Made by a program: the position numbers and the translations under genes. This document shows, one piece after another, positions 56,832-64,000 of a DNA stretch of 64,000 bases (positions within the stretch are counted from its first letter, which is position 1; every line of letters starts with the position of its first letter). Below the pieces are notes generated by a model. The model saw only the letters and a list, made by a program, of their open reading frames with translations, did no database searches and was not told the origin of the DNA. The stretch comes from Flectonema sp. DT1601 (lineage: Eukaryota > Euglenozoa > Diplonemea > Diplonemida > Diplonemidae), in contig OZ025796.1 of the NCBI GenBank assembly GCA_964019425.1, positions 558,001 through 622,000 of the forward strand. The letters run 5' to 3'.

Positions 56832-57920
56832 ATGGCTGACTGGAATGTATCCGATGGAATCGTTGTTATTGCTGAAACTACAGAAAAAGCACTAGCTGAA
56901 GCTAACGTTAGCGCTGAAGAATTTTTGAATGAAAATAGTGAACTAAAAACAGTGTTCCATAGAGTTTTTACCTCTTTGGATTATAACAGTAGGATCCTGG
57001 GCATGTTTCGACCAGATGTTTCTGAAGTAGAGACAAACGGAAGTCTCCCCAAAATCAAAATTTTTTCTATCTTGATAAAAATAAAGGAAGAACATCAAAG
57101 GACATTCCTGAGTGTATCAGGAAGGGGTGGTATGTTTTTTAGGCTGAAAAAAGATAACCCTTTAAATAGGGTGATAAGTGTAATATGGCTGGGGAAAACG
57201 GACCTAAAAAGTGCCGTAGAAATAAACAACAAAGTGAGCAACGCATATGGCGTCGCATTATGCAGAGGGAATTATGGCGTGAGAGTAGAGAGTGCTTCCC
57301 GTGAGGAGGTGCGCAAAAGTATTGGCGTGAAATCTCTGGGGTACTTCTCAGTTGAGGGTATCCCAAAGGGACTCCCAGCAGAGAATATCGCAATTAACTT
57401 TGCGACTAAGGACATCGCTGCGAAAGCGATAAAAATAATTGACGGCAAGTGGATCGTCAAAATAGAAGACGACTTCCTGGGAGCAGAGGACAGGATGGTC
57501 CTAGAATGGCCAGAAAGTGGTGTGACACTGCGGTGTAACCGGACAGAAAGGCCAAAGCCTAGATCAATTACGCATACTGCAAAAAGTGAACCACAAGTAA
57601 AGTCTGGTGAGACAAAACAACAGGAAAATAAACAAGAAAATAGTGGAATTGAGAGCAAGCTCGACAAATTATTATCAATGAACGAGACATATTTTAATAA
57701 AATAGACAATATAGAAAAGAATGTTGAGTTAAGCAACAAAAGAATCGCAAACGTCGAAATCAATGCGACGAAACAAAACAGAAACTTTGAAGTAATAGAG
57801 AAGCGTTTCAAAGAAATTGAAACAAAATTAGAAATTTTATTGCCAGGACTAGGTCAGACAGAAATTACCGGCACTACTGGTGACACTGACATGGACATGT
57901 CAAATGGTGAATATGAATGA
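56832..57920 (+). CDS. LINE-D ORF1 protein
   Basis: 362 residues from ATG 56832 (CACAAAATGG, a good start context) to TGA 57918-57920. The first 230 residues are a mixed fold, possibly RRM-like. A polar linker and a coiled coil follow (KLDKLLSMNETYFNKIDNIEKNVELSNKRIANVEIN region, about residues 275-335), with an acidic end. No zinc knuckle. LINE ORF1 proteins bind the element RNA; this one is assigned mainly by position before ORF2. Confidence 0.7.
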   Translation: MADWNVSDGIVVIAETTEKALAEANVSAEEFLNENSELKTVFHRVFTSLDYNSRILGMFRPDVSEVETNGSLPKIKIFSILIKIKEEHQRTFLSVSGRGGMFFRLKKDNPLNRVISVIWLGKTDLKSAVEINNKVSNAYGVALCRGNYGVRVESASREEVRKSIGVKSLGYFSVEGIPKGLPAENIAINFATKDIAAKAIKIIDGKWIVKIEDDFLGAEDRMVLEWPESGVTLRCNRTERPKPRSITHTAKSEPQVKSGETKQQENKQENSGIESKLDKLLSMNETYFNKIDNIEKNVELSNKRIANVEINATKQNRNFEVIEKRFKEIETKLEILLPGLGQTEITGTTGDTDMDMSNGEYE

Positions 57921-60900
57921 CATGCGGAAAACAACCCAGCAGAACATCAGTTCTCACTCCCTCCAAAAGTCCCGAACCTAGAACCTAATATTGAAAGAAC
58001 TTATGCTGACTTTAAGATAATTTCAGTAAATACAAGATCAATGAACACATCAATTGAACTCTTACGTCTTCTCGTATTTAACTATGAACCAGATGTGCTA
58101 TTGATCCAAGAGACATTTTTAACGAAGGGAAAGAAAACACCCGAAATTAATGAATATACGCCATATAGGAAAGATAGAACTCTACCAAGGCAAGTTGGAA
58201 AACCTGTTAGAGGTGGTGGTCTATTGACATATGTTCATAACAAACATAAATTCAGTGAGATTGTGATCACACAAAGTGAATGCGACTCACTAGAAATATC
58301 AGCTGTGGAAATACAATGTGAAGAACCTTTGATTATCTATAATATTTACCGTCCACCATTACAAATTATAAATGATACAAGGAGCCCAAATTACAATCTG
58401 GATTGCATTGATCTGAAAGGAAATATGAAAAACAACATTGTCATAATGGGTGACTTTAATGCACATAATCACATGTGGGAAGATAAACCAATTGACGATA
58501 TCAATGGTGATATCATAACAGAATGGATAAGTGAAAACAATCTTGTGTGTTGGAATGAGCCATCAATCCCAACAAGGTTAGAGTCAATGACATCTCCAGA
58601 CCTGACTCTGACAAACACTAATATAAAAATAGAATCTTGGTCTACCCTTGGAACAGTAAACTCTGACCACTCACCAATGATGATTGTTATTCACAACTCA
58701 TGTAAAAATGTTGACTATCAAAAAGTTAGAAAAAGTGGCTTCAACTGGGCTAAAGCTGATTGGACTAACTTCAGTGATGACCTCGAAGTGGCCTCAGAAA
58801 GAATACAAAATATTAAAATAAACGAAAGTAAAGCAAAAATATTTAAAAATGAAATATTAAAAGCAAAAAGCAAACACGTTCCGAGAATCTATGTGCGAAA
58901 ACAAAGAGCAAGGAAATGGTGGAATTCTGAACTGATGGAGCAACTCCGTCATTTTGAGGAGAAACAAAAGGAAATAACTGATGACAGTGATTTAAATGAC
59001 GAGAATATGTTGCTCTTAAAGAAACTTAATGAACAAATATGTGATAAAGTAAAAGAGTGTAGAGAAAGAAACATAGAAAAAAAAATCAAAGAATGTGTCA
59101 CGGAAGATGGATCTCCGGACGAAGGTGGCATCCTAAAGTATATGGATGATGTAAGGAAACTTGACGGACGGTGTGAAAGAGTAGAGATACCTTTCATACA
59201 TGATACAAATATGAACAAAATTCTCGACGACAAAGAAAAGGCAGATTTCTTCACTGATTTCTTCTCAAACATTGTTGGCAAAGATGTACAAACAAAATAT
59301 AGACAAAACTTCAACATTAACATAAGAGATGACATAGTTCCGTTCACTCCTTCTGAGGTGATGACACAATTGGGAAGACTACATAGTACCAAATCTTCAC
59401 CTGATGGGATGAATGCCATACTGCTGCAGAACTTAAAACCAAAAATGCAAAAAATACTAGTAGATATATTAAATAACTCCTGGTTGAACATGGTCGTACC
59501 TAATGACTGGAAACAGACTTATTGGGTACCGATTGCAAAAGCAGGAAAAGATCCCCACAACCCAGCTTCATACAGAATGATAGCTCTTACCCCAGCGATC
59601 GCTAAACTTATCGAGAAACTAATAAAGAACAGACTTGTGTATCATTTGGAGAAACACAACAATGGTGTTAAGAACCTGAGTCATAATCAAGCTGCTTATC
59701 GTAAGACGAGATCGTGTAGGGAACAGATTCTGTACCTAATCGATATACTCAATGAGAATAGAATAAGAGGGAAAATTTCTGCGGTTGTATTCATGGATAT
59801 AAAGAAAGCCTTTGATTCTGTCAACCACCTAAAATTACTCGAAAGAATGAAAAATATGTCAATACCTGAAAACTATATAAGATGGGTTGAAAGCTTTCTA
59901 CACAAAAGGACTGCTGCAACCATAATAAATAGCAAAGTTAGCAAGTACATAAAGCTCACTAATGGAGTCCCACAGGGAACAGTGCTTGCTAGTATATAGT
60001 TTATCGTATACATTGATGAAATAACTGAAATAATAGAGAAAAAAGCGAACCTGTCACTCTATGCTGATGATATTGCGTTTGTGGTATCAGATGATAAATC
60101 TGCTGGCAACCTTGCGAATAAAATACAAACCGCCTTCTCAGAAACGGAAGCACATCTGAATAACATTGACCTTGAGTTGGCAAGGGAAAAAACAAAACTT
60201 ATGATAATTGATTCAAGTACATCGCGTATTATAAAATGTAAGTATAAAATAAAATTAAAAGATAAATCGTACCTCGCAGAAACCGTCTCAGAAAGGTTTC
60301 TGGGTGTCCAAATAGACAATGACCTATCGTGTTCTGATCATGTATCACGAATATGTAAAAGTGTGAATAAGAAGCTTCGCTTCCTAAAAATGCTGGCTGA
60401 TAAGAGATGGGGATGTACAAAGAATATCATCAGATTAGTTTATTTGATATACATCATACCTGTCTTTACTTACGCTATGGAGAGTTTGTACAGTACCATT
60501 GTACGAAACAGAAAGCTAATGAGAAAGTTGAATACTCTGCATATGAAGGCAGCTCAAATAATAACAAGTGCTGACTATGGAACAAAATTTGAAAAAGTCT
60601 TGGAAGAATCCTGCATCGCCGAATTAAGCAGCTACTATCTTGTTGAAACAGCAAGATGGGCTGCAAAGATCGAACGACTGCGAACTTCTCCTTGTACCAA
60701 AAGATTGATGGAAAAACGAAGAATTAACTTTAAACATATGCAAAACTTGTGCTTTGCGGTAAAAACTTATAGTGACATTGGTCTCACAGACCTACCAGTA
60801 GAACATTATCCTCCCACATACTTTCCTCCTTGGAAGGATTTTGCAGATATAGAAATTAACGAAAGTATTGGTGTAAAAAAGTGCGAGAATTTCAGTCAGA

Positions 60901-61786
60901 ATCAGAAAATTTGTAAAGAATACATTAGAAAGTTGAAAGAGAAATATGAAAACAACATACTTACGAAAATATACACCGACGGTTCTGTAAGTGAAGGGAC
61001 CGGAGGATCATCTTTTGTGATTAAGTATAAGAACAAAGTTATAGAGGGAACGTACCCGGCAGGGAAACTATGCTCTTCCTTTAGGTCGGAGCTGTTTGCA
61101 ATTTATTACGCTCTCAATGCAACACTGAAATATTTTAAGGAAAAATCGAGAGAGGAACTAGAGAACAAGGCGGTTCTAATCCTATCGGACTCACAGAGTG
61201 CTTTATCTGAGCTAAAGAGAGGTCACTTCTACCAAAAAACTGAATTGGGTCTTAAGTGCTGGATTCTTTTAGACTTGCTATGTGGATTAGGGCTCAAAGT
61301 TAATCTGTCCCATATATTCTCACATTGCGGTATAGAAGGAAATGAGAGGGCTGATGCTCTGGCTGCGGAAGCGGTTAAAATGGAGCAAAAGTGGACTACA
61401 AAACTGTCACAGCAAAAATGAAATATTTACATACAAAGGTTATGATTGGAAAGAAAGAATCATTTCCGGAGAAATTCAACAGGGAAATGGAAATACTAAT
61501 ATCACAAATAAGAATGGGTAAGGCATGCTTTACTACAAAACAAATTGATAACCGATATAGAAATGGATTGTGTCTCTGCTGTGAGGTGGAGGACACAGTG
61601 CAACACTTTGTTTGTGAATGTCCAGCATTCTACAAAGAAAGAAAAATGAATTTAGACTCGCTTATATTAACAGAAGACGAGTTAATAGAACAGTCTAATG
61701 ACTTTGATGGCATGGTAATGCTATTAAAATATCTATGTGACGTAGGGGATGGACAAGTCCAGAGGACAAAACTAAAAAGAACTTAA
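57921..61786 (+). pseudogene. LINE-D ORF2: endonuclease, reverse transcriptase, RNase H, zinc finger (two breaks)
   Basis: Same frame as ORF1 and open directly after its TGA; the first ATG (58041) falls inside the endonuclease core motif ISVNTRSMN, so no AUG precedes the domain. Endonuclease: LLIQETFL, IMGDFNAHNHMWED, NSDHSPM. RT: VVFMDIKKAFDSVNHL, GVPQGTVLASI, then an in-frame TAG at 59997-59999 where relatives have Leu, then FIVYIDE and LYADDIAFVV. RNase H: IYTDGSVSEGTGG, FRSELFAIYYAL, LILSDSQSALSEL, HIFSHCGIEGNERADALA. Between 61391 and 61421 the frame shifts, and a C-terminal finger (CLCCEVEDTVQHFVCEC) follows in the other frame. Two breaks only, so it is a fairly young dead copy. Confidence 0.85.
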
Positions 61787-61840
61787 ACTCGTATGGAACA
61801 CTGTAATTTGTACACAATCAATGTGAAAATTTTCTTATGC

Positions 61841-62251
61841 AAGGATGCTAATTCATGCTGCACGACAAGGTTCGCTGATTGAGTCAGAAGATGGGTTTAC
61901 CATTCGAAGAAATGCTAAAGGTGAAGCTGACAGTTGTTGATGAGGAGAACAAATATTAGGCGTACTCTCTGAGGATTTAGAAACATGTCAACAACTAAAA
62001 GAATAAGGTTTATCGAGTAACCTGTCAAACCATGCTGTTGTAACTATTATGCTGATTAATTAATTATATTTTTACGTAACTCTTGCTGCACATTAGACTA
62101 ATCTAGCTCAGTCTTATGTTTCTCTATTGTATTCCTTTCTATTTATGAACGAACCTTTTGGGGTCAACTTACCCCGCTCATTAACAGGATATCGAGTGAA
62201 CAGAGAATTAACCCTCTCTGAATCACAACGTATCCAGTATCAAAAAAAAAA
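61841..62251 (+). other. Low-complexity flank with a possible eroded coding fragment
   Basis: One frame from the ATG at about 61850 reads MLIHAARQGSLIESEDGF, then TIRRNAKGEADSC, two stops, and GEQILGVLSEDLETCQQLKE. It looks protein-like but I recognise no family. It could be a gene remnant into which LINE-D inserted, or chance. Nothing else is seen before the inverted repeat. Confidence 0.2.
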
Positions 62252-63035
62252 TATATCAGTCATTCCTTTTTTTTGCGAACAAAAAACACCATTTTCTCAC
62301 CGCCTGAGCAAGGTTACACGATATGTTACTTTTGCTCGATTTTTTATTTTTTGGAATCAGGGAGGGTGCGATCTGTAAAATTAGGCATAGGGATATACTT
62401 TTAAACATGGTAAGTGCTGCTAAAAAGAGATAAACGTCTCTTTGCAAGATTTCCTTGGTACTACTCAATGATAAATATTAATCCCAGACCTGGAATGGAA
62501 AGATCGAGAAAATCTGAGTAAAAAACACCCCTAAATTTTTTTTTTTACTATTTTTTTTTCCTTCTCCCGCACTAAGGAGATATGCACCTTTTTGCTAACT
62601 AATCAACCCTAGTAGCAATTATGTAAGGAAAATGTTGCATCTATATAAAGAAAGTGTTTTCATTAAGTATCAAAGTAGGTCCAAAAAGACAGGTAGTAAC
62701 AATCTGCCTCACCGGCACATGCTGAGTACTCTTTAATATATTTTTGCTCGATTGTTTTTTCTCTGGATCCCGCTGGGCCAGCAGTGTAAAATTAGACTTC
62801 GATTAATTTTTTAGTTTTGGTACTTGTCCACGGCTGAGCTGATTTAGTAAACCACAAAATCTCTTTTCTCAATTCGGGAGACAAGTATGTGATGCCAATC
62901 CCGATTTCGGACGGAAATGAACCCAACGATGCAGCGCATTAAAATGCCGCTTCGATCGAAATTTTTACATTTTTTTTTTGAAAAATCTTTTCAGTGTCCA
63001 GAATTTGTTCGCAAAAAAAAGGAATGACTGATATA
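62252..63035. mobile_element. 784-bp segment with perfect 32-bp terminal inverted repeats (possible MITE)
   Basis: Bases 62252-62283 and 63004-63035 are exact reverse complements, starting TATATCAGTCATTCC and ending near GCGAACAAA. There is no transposase frame inside. A diverged direct repeat (TTTTGCTCGATT ... TGTAAAATTAG) occurs at about 62331-62383 and 62745-62795. CAGT close to the end and the bordering TA would fit a Tc1/mariner-type element, but this is a guess. Confidence 0.5.
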
Positions 63036-63052
63036 ACAAAAAAAAGCTTTTT

Positions 63053-63133
63053 ATTTATTTAGTCACATCCTCCTGTCTTTCCACTTTATTTTTCTTCATT
63101 CTGAGCATTCTTGCCCTTCTTATTTTTTGATAT
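63053..63133 (-). mobile_element. LINE-A 3'-end fragment (about 80 bp) with target duplication
   Basis: The reverse complement matches the end of LINE-A (AAGGGCAAGAATGCTCAGAA to GTGACTAAATAAATA). AAAAGCTTTTT flanks it at 63042-63052 and 63134-63144, so it is a separate, heavily 5'-truncated insertion. Confidence 0.75.
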
Positions 63134-63300
63134 AAAAGCTTTTTTTATTTAATCACAACCCGAAGGGCTGGAGGCCTGCGAAGTTGCGGACTGGAGGCGG
63201 CCCTACAGGCAATGATTGTGTCCGAGTGTGAGGTCCGGAAGCCGCTAAATAGTTCTCCCGACGCTGGACAGTTTTCTTTAGCATTTAAGCATTTTTCGAC

Positions 63301-63540
63301 TTGAATTTCCTCGAGCAACTACTAAGACAATTCAACCTCTCATGGCAACGATCAGCAGTACCCAGGTGCTGGAAAAGTGGAATGGTAATCCCCATGGTAA
63401 AGACAAGAAACAAGTCTTATCGTACAACCTCGACCGTCTCCAAACGTTGGGCGGTTGTGATTCTACAATTGCAACAATTGTCCTTTATGGAAAGAAGCAA
63501 CAACCGTGTGCTCCCAGTTGTGTGAGGACTTCAAGAAGTC
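63301..63540 (+). pseudogene. Eroded reverse transcriptase fragment of another LINE
   Basis: The frame at 63301 reads FLEQLLRQFNLSWQRSAVP, RCWKSGMVIPMVK and SYRTTSTVSK, matching the LINE RT stretch 'LL..FN.SW....VP..WK...I.P..K...SYR..S..S...K'. The usual PGKDP loop is shortened, and no palm motif follows. It differs from families A, B and D. It is an old remnant. Confidence 0.5.
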
Positions 63541-64000
63541 GCTGATCTGCGCTATTGAATACTTGCGAATCGCCATCGAATTTATATAAATCTTTATAAA
63601 TCTGTCGCCCGAGGGCAGTGCGGGTTTGATTGCCGCGTTGAGCTTGATGCTCACTCTGATATTACAATCAGGGTGAACTCGGAGTCCAAGACAGCTTTTG
63701 AATCTGCACATGTAGAACTTTCCTTTAAATTCATCAACTACGGAAGTCTTGGACTTCGCTGCCAGGAAGCCAAGGTCGTTTTTGAATTGTAAAGTTGGCC
63801 AACATCACTTCCGTTTGACCGACTCGGGTTTCTGATAAAGACATTCTTGGGTTTGTCAGTTTTAGGTTCGCTGTTGTTGTCCAGAACCTCGTGTACTTGG
63901 TTTCTGGGGACTCTGATTGCCATTGAGGTGTGGGACTCGTTCTTCCTGTAGCTAAAGGGGTCCGCCTTATCTTCAATTTTTTAAGAATATCGGTCGTTTT
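63541..64000. other. Unassigned end of window
   Basis: Open frames exist on both strands (plus about 63565-63791; minus 63738-63923 and 63734-63976), but none shows a domain I know. It may be part of the same eroded element or a host gene that continues beyond the window. Confidence 0.25.

Larger units (their letters stand above)
56740..61840 (+). mobile_element. LINE-D: full-length but broken RNase H-bearing non-LTR retrotransposon
   Basis: A third family with lower GC and a different ORF1. It has a short 5' leader with a doubled CTACTTTCTG motif (about 56778-56807), ORF1, ORF2 and a short 3' end whose limit I cannot place. No tRNA gene is adjacent. It follows the LINE-A fragment directly. 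Confidence 0.75.

Overview
The window is eukaryotic nuclear DNA. It has protein genes with short spliceosomal introns, four tRNA genes read by RNA polymerase III, non-LTR retrotransposons (LINEs), and intergenic DNA full of long A/T homopolymer runs. The standard code fits all host genes (TAA, TAG and TGA all end genes). The organism cannot be fixed from sequence alone. A protist, perhaps an anaerobic or microaerophilic flagellate, is my low-confidence guess. It rests on a ferredoxin-domain flavoprotein reductase, a kinetoplastid-style PDZ-like protein, an organelle-type ClpB without its N domain, ingi-like RNase H LINEs and a giant secreted cysteine-repeat protein.

Layout. 1-5.3 kb: partial Fe-S flavoprotein reductase, an EMAPII/Arc1-like tRNA-binding cofactor (one intron), a proline-rich PDZ-like protein. 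5.6-7.2 kb: two identical tRNA-Val(UAC) genes, each with 3' ends of retroelements lying just upstream. 7.2-18.5 kb: a GT23-like fucosyltransferase, a U1-type zinc finger fused to a UPF1-like helicase (8 exons), ClpB/Hsp78 (5 exons), and a kelch-like protein with repeated W-F-SPK modules and three WxxF motifs. 20.9-38.6 kb: one four-exon gene for a secreted protein of about 5,776 residues built from roughly 150 cysteine modules. 38.6-43.6 kb: T-rich DNA with no gene seen. 43.6-45.2 kb: a MAP2K-like kinase. 45.4-64 kb: tRNA-Arg(UCU), tRNA-Gly(UCC) and a dense LINE cluster of three families (called A, B and D here), a possible foldback DNA element, and remnants.

Main points of interest. (1) LINE-A carries a 2A-type ribosome-skipping sequence (GDVERNPGP) between ORF1 and ORF2. 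In both LINE-A and the distinct LINE-D, ORF1 ends at a UGA and ORF2 continues in the same frame with no AUG before the endonuclease, which suggests UGA readthrough. (2) LINE 3' ends sit about 6-16 bp upstream of tRNA genes, with target-site duplications, and are nested at the same sites. (3) The giant repeat gene has three introns at one identical position of the module, and a near-identical paralogous segment lacks the intron. (4) All 16 introns I could confirm by reading frame start GTNTG and end in an A-rich tract with AATAAA-like motifs instead of a pyrimidine tract. I ran no searches. Family names rest on motifs read by eye.
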